This document shows positions 1-5,320 of a DNA stretch of 5,320 nt, in pieces. Numbering within the stretch: position 1 is the first letter of the stretch; each line of letters begins with the position of its first letter. A model generated the notes under the pieces. The model worked only from the letters and a program-made list of their open reading frames with translations, had not been told where the DNA came from and made no database searches. The stretch covers positions 1 to 5,320 of the forward strand of contig JAZAFR010000032.1 in NCBI GenBank assembly GCA_036121365.1, written 5' to 3'. This DNA comes from UBA7916 sp036121365 (GTDB taxonomy: Bacteria > Pseudomonadota > Gammaproteobacteria > Comchoanobacterales > Comchoanobacteraceae). Both the position numbers and the translations under genes were made by a program.

Positions 1-57
1 CATAGAAATGGCCAAAACGACACACCCAGCCATACTCAGTCCATGCCCCCTAAGGTC
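1..57 (-). other. Out-of-frame 3' extension of the LRR gene encoding a membrane segment
   Basis: Read on the minus strand one base out of phase with the upstream LRR frame, this stretch gives DLRGHGLSMAGCVVLAISM and runs off the window edge. Its hydrophobic core, AGCVVLAIS, closely matches the C-terminal membrane segment of the paralogue at 2031-2732 (VSGCLVLAIS) and that of the remnant at 2748-2957 (APVVLAIAI). I infer it is the former or conditional C-terminal anchor of the 447-residue LRR protein, now separated from it by a +1 phase change and a TAG stop at 50-52. The rest of the segment lies outside the window, so its true end cannot be seen. Confidence 0.6.
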
Positions 58-1393
58 TCAGAGTGTCGTCTAAACTCTCGCCTGATTGATGAGAACAAAA
101 ATGTTTATCTTTGGCTGTACAGAAAAAAGATGCACCATCAGGCAACGATAAGTTCTGTAGTAGAGCATCAGCAAAACCTGGACAATCATTTCCGTCTATA
201 GATACTTCGAAACAATGATTACGTTTTTCAGAATTGGCCATTTGCTCCTCTACATTACAACCACCATTGCTCCGAAAGAACTCTGGCAGACACATTGTTT
301 TTTTGTCTACAAATTTTAATAAGTCATACATTCCAACTTCTGGACACTGCTTTAAAACTTCGCTCCAGGCGGGAGTAAAAGTCTCAATATTTTGTAATTG
401 ATATAAAAATAAGATTGCTTGATCCGAATAGGATTTACCTTCTAAACCATTTTTATGTTTCCAATCATTAAAATCACTGTATTTGATCACTGTTTGATTT
501 ACACTAATACCATACCACGCACTACCATATAACGTTTCAGGCAATACAATTAAGTTAAGAGCTGTGCAGCCACGGAATATACCCTGACCAATACTTTTAA
601 CACCCTCAGGAATCACGATCGAACCTAAGCTTGTGCAGCCACGGAATATATCCTCACCAATATCTTCAACACTCTCAGGAATCACGATCGATTTTAGGTT
701 TGCGCAGTAAGCAAATGCATCAACACCAATACTTTTAACACCCTCAGGGATAACGATAGATTTTAAGCTAGGGCATTCACTAAATGCATGAATACCAATA
801 CTATCAACACCCTCATGAATCACGATAGATGCTAAGCTAGAGCATCTAAAGAATGCAAAATCACCAATACTTTTAACACCCTCAGCAATCACGACCGATT
901 CTAAGCTTGTGCAGTCATAGAATGCTCCCTCACCAATACTCTCAATACCCTCAGGGATAACGATAGATTTTAAGATAATGCAGCCATTGAATGCAAAATC
1001 ATCAATACTTTTAACACCCTGAGGAATCACGACCGATTTTAAGCTAGTGCAGTAAGAGTATGCATAAACACCAACACTCTCAACACCCTGAGGAATCACG
1101 ACCGATTTTAAGCTAGTGCAGCGCTTGAATGTAAAATCACCAATACTTTTAACACCCTCAGGAATCACGATCGATGCTAAGCTTACGCAGTCCAAGAATG
1201 CTCTTCCACCAATACTTTCAACACTGTTAGGAATCTTGACAGATTCCAAGCTTTTGCAGTCACGAAATGCACTATCACCAATACTTTTAACACCCTCAGG
1301 AATCACTACTTCAGTTGTCTCCGCTGGCATGTTATCTCTTACATATTGCTGTGTTACTTCTGTTGTACCAATTGGAACTGTCCATACTGACAT
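50..1393 (-). CDS. BspA-like leucine-rich-repeat protein, 447 residues, probably missing its C-terminal anchor
   Basis: Residues 29-281 are eleven consecutive 23-residue repeats of the BspA/TpLRR type (LRR_5 family), consensus IVIPEGVKSIGxxAFxxC followed by xSLKS; a partial twelfth repeat follows. Every full repeat keeps its cysteine (11 of 11). Such repeats form a curved solenoid used in protein-protein contacts, often with host proteins. The ATG lies 9 bases after a minus-strand AAGGAG. The 28-residue leader has no signal peptide and matches the leader of the paralogue at 2031-2732 in length and register. Residues from about 300 form a non-repeat C-terminal region with a motif AWSEVLKQCPEVG shared with the remnant at 1547-1901, and a segment FCTAKDKHFCSHQ shared with the remnant at 2748-2957. 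The frame ends at TAG just before a membrane-segment sequence in the +1 frame, so the protein as read is soluble. Ligand and location are unknown; a secreted effector is possible but unproven. Confidence 0.9.
   Translation of the reverse strand: MSVWTVPIGTTEVTQQYVRDNMPAETTEVVIPEGVKSIGDSAFRDCKSLESVKIPNSVESIGGRAFLDCVSLASIVIPEGVKSIGDFTFKRCTSLKSVVIPQGVESVGVYAYSYCTSLKSVVIPQGVKSIDDFAFNGCIILKSIVIPEGIESIGEGAFYDCTSLESVVIAEGVKSIGDFAFFRCSSLASIVIHEGVDSIGIHAFSECPSLKSIVIPEGVKSIGVDAFAYCANLKSIVIPESVEDIGEDIFRGCTSLGSIVIPEGVKSIGQGIFRGCTALNLIVLPETLYGSAWYGISVNQTVIKYSDFNDWKHKNGLEGKSYSDQAILFLYQLQNIETFTPAWSEVLKQCPEVGMYDLLKFVDKKTMCLPEFFRSNGGCNVEEQMANSEKRNHCFEVSIDGNDCPGFADALLQNLSLPDGASFFCTAKDKHFCSHQSGESLDDTLRP
551..1309 (-). 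repeat. Eleven tandem 69-bp LRR-coding repeats
   Basis: The coding sequence repeats with an exact 69-base period (23 codons) eleven times without any indel. Recurrent blocks on the plus strand include the words AACACCCTCAGG, ATCACGA and TTTTAAGCTA. Because the period is a multiple of three, gain or loss of a unit would keep the frame, so copy number could vary between strains. Confidence 0.93.
1013..1121 (-). repeat. Pair of identical 40-bp blocks within the LRR array
   Basis: Bases 1013-1052 and 1082-1121 are identical over 40 bases and one 69-base period apart. They encode the only two repeats carrying PQG instead of PEG, each preceded by CTSLKS. Other repeat pairs are more diverged, so this looks like the most recent unit duplication or a gene-conversion tract inside the array. 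Confidence 0.85.
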
Positions 1394-1402
1394 TTGATAA
1401 TT

Positions 1403-1408
1403 CTCCTT
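1403..1408 (-). promoter_or_regulatory. Ribosome binding site of the 447-residue LRR gene
   Basis: On the minus strand this reads AAGGAG, 9 bases before the ATG at 1391-1393. It fixes the start. The paralogue at 2031-2732 has the same hexamer 8 bases before its ATG within a similar sequence, supporting duplication of the gene together with its translation start. Confidence 0.85.
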
Positions 1409-1446
1409 GTATGATCATTAGATTCTGCATAGATTACAACACAAAG

Positions 1447-1476
1447 ATTATAAAAAATAAAGTATCACCATACCAA
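1447..1476 (-). promoter_or_regulatory. Candidate sigma-70 promoter of the 447-residue LRR gene
   Basis: On the minus strand a perfect TATAAT (1447-1452) is preceded, with an 18-base spacer, by TTGGTA (1471-1476), which matches four of six bases of the -35 consensus. The -10 lies about 38 bases upstream of the AAGGAG, giving a leader of roughly 45-50 bases to the ATG. It would let this gene be transcribed independently of the decayed copies upstream. This is consensus matching only. Confidence 0.5.
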
Positions 1477-1515
1477 ATCTCCCCATTCTTGTATCACTTT
1501 ATTCTCTATCCCACC

Positions 1516-1532
1516 ATCAATTGATTATCAAT
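1516..1532. promoter_or_regulatory. Overlapping short palindromes upstream of the LRR promoter (possible operator)
   Basis: ATCAATTGATTATCAAT contains the perfect palindrome ATCAATTGAT (1516-1525) and an overlapping inverted repeat ATTGAT/ATCAAT around one central T (1520-1532). It lies about 40 bases upstream of the candidate -35 of the LRR gene and just after the stop of the remnant at 1547-1901. It might bind a regulator; in AT-rich DNA such short symmetry can arise by chance. Confidence 0.2.
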
Positions 1533-1546
1533 ATACTGTATCAAGG

Positions 1547-1901
1547 TCAGTATTTACCATGAGAATATCGCTGCACATACACAACACCCACAGCAACGGC
1601 AAGTGCTACGACACCAAAAACCTGATGCTTTTAAGCTTTGAACTTCAGTGAACAGTCTAGAAAATAAGCTTTGACTCGTTAAAATATTGACCTCAGAGGA
1701 TTCGTACTCTGACAAATCTGGAATATTTAGATAGCTGACTATCTCATCCTTTATTAAATTGTCTCCTATTTTAACTTCTTCTCTGTATATGGATACCACA
1801 GTAGTTAATTTGTGGTGTAGATCTGTCCCAGCAGAAAAATGCAACATATCCTCTACTCCAACTTCTGGACATTTCTTTAAAACTACATTCCAAAATTGAG
1901 T
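1547..1901 (-). pseudogene. 3'-end remnant of a third LRR paralogue, frameshifted before its membrane segment
   Basis: An in-frame stretch starting at about 1901, directly after a TAA (1902-1904), reads TQFWNVVLKKCPEVG and aligns with AWSEVLKQCPEVG of the 447-residue protein. Further on, KDEIVSYL and LTSQSLFSRL align with SEILSYL and LTSQSLFAKL of the 233-residue protein. No LRR repeats remain, so the 5' part has been deleted. The open frame ends at 1554 in an implausible cysteine-rich tail (CRCCGCC). Skipping one base near 1628 restores HQVFGVVALAVAVGVVYVQR, a clear membrane helix, followed by a short tail and TGA at 1547-1549. This is the expected C-terminal anchor, so a +1 frameshift is the simplest reading. 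An ATG at 1845-1847 opens a 97-codon frame, but no good ribosome binding site precedes it and I do not treat it as a gene. Confidence 0.8.
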
Positions 1902-1904
1902 TTA

Positions 1905-2030
1905 ACCCGAACTACGACAAGATATACTAAAATCAATTTAAACTTCACCGAAGATCCTGTGATGCATACTGATCTATACTATTTTTACATTATTCGATCA
2001 CTGTCTTACTATCTATTGATTCATATGCTT
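1905..2030. other. Short AT-rich intergenic stretch between LRR copies
   Basis: This lies between the stop of the 233-residue LRR gene and the start of the 3' remnant. I find no LRR-like codons in any minus-strand frame, no convincing terminator (the best dyad has a 4-base stem, CTTC/GAAG, with no useful U-run) and no insertion-sequence ends. It may be the scar of the deletion that removed the repeat-coding part of the third copy. Confidence 0.4.
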
Positions 2031-2732
2031 TTAGGAGGAGGGTTGGAAACCACCATTTTTCTGCATATATGCAACACCTCTTGAAATGGCTAAAACTAGA
2101 CATCCAGACACACACAATACTTTCCAGGTTTGAGTATTAGAAAGCAGTTTAGCAAATAAACTTTGACTTGTTAAACTGTTTCTAGGAACATATTTTTGAG
2201 CCACCCAATCTTCCACATATAAATAACTAAGTATTTCAGATCCCAATGGGACATCTTTTCCTATTTTAGATTTTATAATCTGACTAAATTCTTCTTTACG
2301 TCTATTAAACTCGGTCGATGAGATGACAGTTGTATTTTCAATAATACCGAGACGTTTTATATTGTCTTCATCACAAAATTCATCTGGAAGAATAATAAAC
2401 TTCAAGCCACTACAGCCATAAAATGCTCTGACACCAATACTTGAAACGCTCGCAGGAATCACAATTGATTTTAAGTCCTTAAACTCAGGAGTCCCTTTAT
2501 CATGACTATGAAGAATATTACCATGATTTGAAGGGGTAATCGATGCTAAGTCTTCACAACCTTGAAATGGATAATGACGACCCTCAGAGAGCACAGGTGT
2601 ATAGAACGCCTCCGTACTGATAGTCGTGACACTTTCAGGAATCACAACCTCAGTTGTACCTATTCGCATCATTTCTACAACAGAATTTTTTGTTATTTCT
2701 CTTATTCCATCTGCCATTACCCACCGTGTCAT
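2031..2732 (-). CDS. Short BspA-like LRR protein with C-terminal membrane anchor, 233 residues
   Basis: The ATG follows AAGGAG by 8 bases. Residues 1-28 are a leader without a signal peptide, homologous to that of the 447-residue paralogue, and VVIPES begins at residue 29 in both. Only about three LRR_5 units remain: one at 29-44, a degenerate one around 56-68 followed by an irregular spacer (about 69-83), and a good one at 84-112 (IVIPASVSSIGVRAFYGC). Residues 157-175 contain IGKDVPLGSEILSYL, a helix resembling the start of F-box-like C-terminal modules, then LTSQSLFAKL shared with the remnant at 1547-1901. Residues about 205-223 (VLCVSGCLVLAIS then RGVAYM) form one hydrophobic segment near the C-terminus with a tail of about ten residues. 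This is a tail-anchored layout, suggesting either an inner-membrane protein facing the cytoplasm or a secreted protein that inserts in a host membrane. It is the only copy of the four with an intact anchor in frame. Function is not known. Confidence 0.85.
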   Translation of the reverse strand: MTRWVMADGIREITKNSVVEMMRIGTTEVVIPESVTTISTEAFYTPVLSEGRHYPFQGCEDLASITPSNHGNILHSHDKGTPEFKDLKSIVIPASVSSIGVRAFYGCSGLKFIILPDEFCDEDNIKRLGIIENTTVISSTEFNRRKEEFSQIIKSKIGKDVPLGSEILSYLYVEDWVAQKYVPRNSLTSQSLFAKLLSNTQTWKVLCVSGCLVLAISRGVAYMQKNGGFQPSS

Positions 2733-2740
2733 TTGTAGTT

Positions 2741-2746
2741 CTCCTT
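2741..2746 (-). promoter_or_regulatory. Ribosome binding site of the 233-residue LRR gene
   Basis: Minus-strand AAGGAG lies 8 bases before the ATG at 2730-2732. It sits only one base after the TGA (2748-2750) of the upstream remnant, as in a tight operon, so this gene may once have been translated from a message shared with the decayed copy. I see no convincing independent promoter close by. Confidence 0.82.
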
Positions 2747-2747
2747 G

Positions 2748-2957
2748 TCAACCTTTGAATATAGCAATCGCTAAAACCACAGGCGCAACAACATCCCAGC
2801 CGTGAACGCCCAAAGTATCATGCTCCACTTCTAAATCCTAGAATGGTTGATGAGAACTAAAATGTTTATCTTTGCCTGTACAGAATAAAGGTGCACTATC
2901 AAATAACGATAAGTGCTGTAGTAGAATATCAGAAAAACCTAGCTGCTCTCTTCCTTC
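2748..2957 (-). pseudogene. 3'-end remnant of a fourth LRR paralogue with an in-frame stop
   Basis: On the minus strand the frame from about 2957 reads LGFSDILLQHLSLFDSAPLF, then CTGKDKHFSSHQ, aligning with PGFADALLQNLSLPDGASFF, then CTAKDKHFCSHQ of the 447-residue protein. The DNA is also visibly alike: plus-strand 2850-2942 resembles 87-180. The frame is broken by TAG at 2838-2840, then continues in the same frame through DTLGVHGWDVVAPVVLAIAI to TGA at 2748-2750. The last part is a short hydrophobic anchor matching the other copies. An in-frame TAG lies a few codons upstream of the similar region (about 2967-2969) and no repeats survive, so this is a relic of a gene that once stood upstream of the 233-residue gene in tandem. 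Confidence 0.8.
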
Positions 2958-3067
2958 ACTATTTTGCTATCGATTAATTGATATATCTTTTCCGTTATCA
3001 AATAATTCTTATTATGAGAAAAACTTAAATAAATCAGATGAAGTGTATACTGAATTTTAGAGTGCGC

Positions 3068-3107
3068 TTGCAGTTTTAATAAAAAAATATTAGGGTATTA
3101 TTATATT
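3068..3107 (+). promoter_or_regulatory. Candidate promoter region of the inverse autotransporter gene
   Basis: The divergent intergenic stretch is very AT-rich. TTGCAG (3068-3073) could be a -35, with TAGGGT (3091-3096) at 17 bases. TATATT (3102-3107) is a better -10 on its own and would give a leader of about 25 bases, but has no good -35 at the standard distance. The exact promoter cannot be decided from sequence. No Rho-independent terminator or riboswitch-like fold is evident between 2958 and 3126. Confidence 0.3.
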
Positions 3108-3126
3108 GCCATCTACATGCATATAT

Positions 3127-3133
3127 AAAGGAG
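3127..3133 (+). promoter_or_regulatory. Strong ribosome binding site that selects a TTG start
   Basis: AAAGGAG ends 6 bases before TTG at 3140-3142, an ideal spacing. The TTG is followed at once by a signal-peptide-like sequence. The same frame has a stop (TAA at 3080-3082) upstream with no ATG or GTG at usable spacing, and its first ATG (residue 81) lies inside the barrel domain. The start is therefore TTG. Confidence 0.85.
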
Positions 3134-3139
3134 TTAAAA

Positions 3140-5320
3140 TTGAAACAACGTGCCTCAACGTACATATTTCTACTCGGCTTAATATCAACAGCAGGTGCCA
3201 CAACAAACAACAACGCGGTTACAACACAAACAAATACAAAAAACTCACTGGTCGTAAAGGGCAATGCAAACGCAGGTTTTACATTTTCCAATACAGTTCA
3301 GCAGCAAACTTACCTTGATAATTATCCCAATGACTATGGCAATGGTCCTTTATCAAGCGCTGATTTCACGTCAACACTGATGCTTTATGACTCTGCAGAT
3401 TCAGTTTCAATTCTGGATATCAGAAACACATACTTTGACAAGATAAAAACAGATACCGCAGGTATTGGGATAGTCTATCGATATAAACCCAAAAAAGGCA
3501 CCCTACTCGGTATTAATGCGGCATACGATTACACTGACTATAACGGCATGTATTTCTCGCAGATTGCAGTGGGTGCTGAAACAAACTATCAGGATTTTGA
3601 TGCCATTTTTAATTTTTATATACCCAAAGGTGGCTCATCAACCTATGATAAGTGGACAAGCGGATCAACATTGAGAGGCTTATACGGAGGAGATCTCACA
3701 CTATTAAAAAAACACAATAATTTGCAGGCCAGCATCATGGGATCCTATCATTTTCATGATGATGTCAAAGACAACATCAGTGCAGTGACCATAGGCGGTG
3801 GCTACCATACCAGTTCAATGTTTGGCATAGGTGCCAGTTATCAATATAGGAGAGGATTGGATTCAAGTGACACTGGATACAAGCTCTACACGAAAATACC
3901 ATTATTTAGAAGCACACAAAGAAACAACCACAATGAAGACATGTACGCACCAGCAAGAAGACAGCTAGGACCAGTTATCCAGTATGTAAAAGATGATGCC
4001 TGTGAAGACAATGGATTTGAAACATTCGCTGCATACGGAATCAATCATTGTGGCGGACTAAACCCATTTGACTCTGCATATTTAAAATCAGGCTTATCAC
4101 TACGTGAGCGAATAAAATTAGGAGAGAATTTGATTGATATGTCAGGGAGAGATTTCGTTGCAAAGACAAAAAAAATCTACCATATCACCAGTCCAACACA
4201 CTTTAAAAGCATCACAATAGAACCAGGTTCAATGGTAATCATTGGCCCAAATGTGCAACTATTCACAACCGGAACATTCACATCTGGCTCAGAAACTGGC
4301 AGTACAAATCCAGCATTGATACTCAGTGAAGCATCATTGCGTAGCTACGCACTCAATACCAAGGCATCTGGCTTGAGCTCAATGGCGAAAAAATTTTCAG
4401 ATTATACCAACTCCTACACTAATTTGGGATCAGCCATTATTGTGACAAGTACGGCAGGCTCCTTGAATGCAGCCACAGCGTCAACAGACACAACAAGAGT
4501 ACAGGAAAACATACAAACAGCTGACTTTTATGCCAATTATTTTCACGAACTCACGCACACTGCAAGTGCCCAAGGCTCTCGAACAACGACCATATCACCT
4601 AGGAGCGGGGCAACAAACCCACTGATAAAAAAAATGACTCAAATAGGAAGTGGTACCAACGCTGAAGACAACACCATCATTAACTCAGTACACAATACAC
4701 TGATAGACGGTCCGACCTTGGTGACGATGGGAGCAAATAACTGGATCAAAGACAGTGTGATTAAGGCAAATAAGCAGCTTGCGATTTACGGAGGGGTAAC
4801 GAGTTTGGAAGCAAACATCATTAAATCACCCGCCTTAGCAAATTCCACAATTGAAATGGCTTTTGGCGCCCAAGTGCTTGCTTATGCCAATACCATGGTT
4901 TCAAATGATGTTTACAAAGACCACGTCACGCTAAAACTGCCAACCAGCCATCACCAAAACAGTAAAGCGGAAATTACGAAAGATCATATCGATATCAATA
5001 ATACTGTTGCTCAGAACTATAGATGGGCCAATCAACAACTATTAAGCAATTTCAATGTTTATTATACGACCAATGGGGTTAGAAACAGCATCATCAACCT
5101 CATGGACCAACACGGAGTTGGACTTGGATATGAAATCAGTTCGGTTAACGACAAAGTGATTCTTGGATCATATGCAAAAAACTCCTCAGATACAATCAAT
5201 TGGACCTTTGGTGGTATGGACTTAAGTGATCTTTCGGACACTGGGTACCGAGCGACTGCATCAGAACACAGTGATCACAACATACAAAACATGTCAATTT
5301 TTATTGATGGATTTACAGAT
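3140..5320 (+). CDS. Inverse autotransporter (intimin/invasin-type) outer-membrane protein, 3' end outside window
   Basis: The frame is open for 727 codons to the window edge. Residues 1-20 look like a Sec signal peptide: MKQR, a hydrophobic core YIFLLGLIS, then cleavage after TAGA. Residues about 65-285 resemble the inverse-autotransporter barrel (IAT_beta family): alternating strands, with GINAAYDYTDYNG near 124 and AVGAETNYQDFDAIFNFYIP near 142-161 matching the family pattern of GxNxFYDYD, then GxGxEYW, then LxANxYxP. In this family the barrel sits in the outer membrane and exports the C-terminal passenger to the cell surface. No LysM domain precedes the barrel. Residues 288 and 304 are the only cysteines in the visible protein, just after the barrel, and may form a disulfide. 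A segment SLRERIKLGENLIDMSGRDF (about 317-336) fits the helical linker that threads the barrel. The passenger (about 345 onward) has short T/S/N-rich strands with recurring hydrophobics, as in SITIEPGSMVIIGPNVQLF, more like a beta-helix than the usual Ig-like repeats. HELTH occurs at 469-473. An adhesin role is inferred from the family. Confidence 0.85.
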   Translation, partial: MKQRASTYIFLLGLISTAGATTNNNAVTTQTNTKNSLVVKGNANAGFTFSNTVQQQTYLDNYPNDYGNGPLSSADFTSTLMLYDSADSVSILDIRNTYFDKIKTDTAGIGIVYRYKPKKGTLLGINAAYDYTDYNGMYFSQIAVGAETNYQDFDAIFNFYIPKGGSSTYDKWTSGSTLRGLYGGDLTLLKKHNNLQASIMGSYHFHDDVKDNISAVTIGGGYHTSSMFGIGASYQYRRGLDSSDTGYKLYTKIPLFRSTQRNNHNEDMYAPARRQLGPVIQYVKDDACEDNGFETFAAYGINHCGGLNPFDSAYLKSGLSLRERIKLGENLIDMSGRDFVAKTKKIYHITSPTHFKSITIEPGSMVIIGPNVQLFTTGTFTSGSETGSTNPALILSEASLRSYALNTKASGLSSMAKKFSDYTNSYTNLGSAIIVTSTAGSLNAATASTDTTRVQENIQTADFYANYFHELTHTASAQGSRTTTISPRSGATNPLIKKMTQIGSGTNAEDNTIINSVHNTLIDGPTLVTMGANNWIKDSVIKANKQLAIYGGVTSLEANIIKSPALANSTIEMAFGAQVLAYANTMVSNDVYKDHVTLKLPTSHHQNSKAEITKDHIDINNTVAQNYRWANQQLLSNFNVYYTTNGVRNSIINLMDQHGVGLGYEISSVNDKVILGSYAKNSSDTINWTFGGMDLSDLSDTGYRATASEHSDHNIQNMSIFIDGFTD

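Noticed and set aside
469..520. Insertion-sequence or transposase traces causing the LRR gene damage
   Set aside because: No inverted terminal repeats, target-site duplications or transposase-like codons were seen here or at the other lesion sites.
551..1309. CRISPR-like or satellite reading of the regular 69-bp repeats
   Set aside because: The period is exactly 23 codons and encodes the BspA-type LRR consensus; there are no short identical repeats separated by unique spacers.
1116..1397. Plus-strand open frame opposite the LRR array
   Set aside because: It is the antisense shadow of the 69-bp repeats; periodic sequence keeps stops out of several frames.
1315..1524. Plus-strand 69-codon frame across the LRR 5' end and its promoter
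   Set aside because: No ribosome binding site or protein-like features, and it overlaps a well-supported gene start on the other strand.
1554..1847. 97-codon open frame on the minus strand as an independent gene
   Set aside because: Homology to the other LRR C-termini starts upstream of its ATG, no ribosome binding site supports that ATG, and its cysteine-rich tail is a frameshift artefact; treated as part of the pseudogene.
1930..1990. Rho-independent terminator after the 233-residue LRR gene
   Set aside because: The best dyad (CTTC/GAAG) has only a 4-base stem and no proper U-tract.
1896..2084. Plus-strand 62-codon frame
   Set aside because: It overlaps the 3' end of the intact LRR gene and low-complexity AT-rich DNA, with no start signal.
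2872..3060. Plus-strand 62-codon frame
   Set aside because: Antisense to the fourth LRR remnant, with no ribosome binding site.
3076..3318. Short frames on both strands over the start of the inverse autotransporter gene
   Set aside because: They overlap the signal-peptide region of the long plus-strand frame, which has a strong Shine-Dalgarno and family-level similarity.

Overview
The window looks like accessory DNA from an AT-rich Gram-negative bacterium (about 40% G+C by eye), most likely host-associated. The Gram-negative call rests on an inverse-autotransporter (intimin/invasin-type) outer-membrane beta-barrel on the right. The host association is inferred from tandem BspA-like leucine-rich-repeat (LRR) proteins without signal peptides. 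I cannot name the species; an intracellular or symbiotic gammaproteobacterium would fit, but nothing here proves it.

Left part (1-2957, all minus strand): a decaying tandem family of four LRR paralogues. In transcription order these are (a) a 3'-end remnant with an in-frame stop (2748-2957), (b) a short intact gene of 233 residues ending in a C-terminal membrane segment (2031-2732), (c) a 3'-end remnant with a frameshift just before its membrane segment (1547-1901), and (d) a 447-residue gene with eleven 23-residue repeats (50-1393). The reading frame of (d) closes just before a stretch that encodes a matching membrane segment in the +1 frame (1-57, running off the window). The two intact genes share a 28-residue leader in exact register and similar ribosome binding sites. 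The C-terminal modules are shuffled among the four copies. Three of the four copies have lost the C-terminal membrane anchor.

Right part (2958-5320, plus strand): a short AT-rich divergent intergenic region, then a strong Shine-Dalgarno and a TTG start opening a frame of 727 codons without a stop that runs off the window. It reads as signal peptide, 12-strand-type inverse-autotransporter barrel, helical linker, then a passenger that looks beta-helical rather than Ig-like and contains a HELTH motif.

Together the locus suggests surface and/or host-interaction proteins: one outer-membrane adhesin-like protein and a set of tail-anchored LRR proteins that may be secreted effectors. Their functional link is inferred only from proximity. 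No tRNA, rRNA, CRISPR array or insertion sequence was seen.
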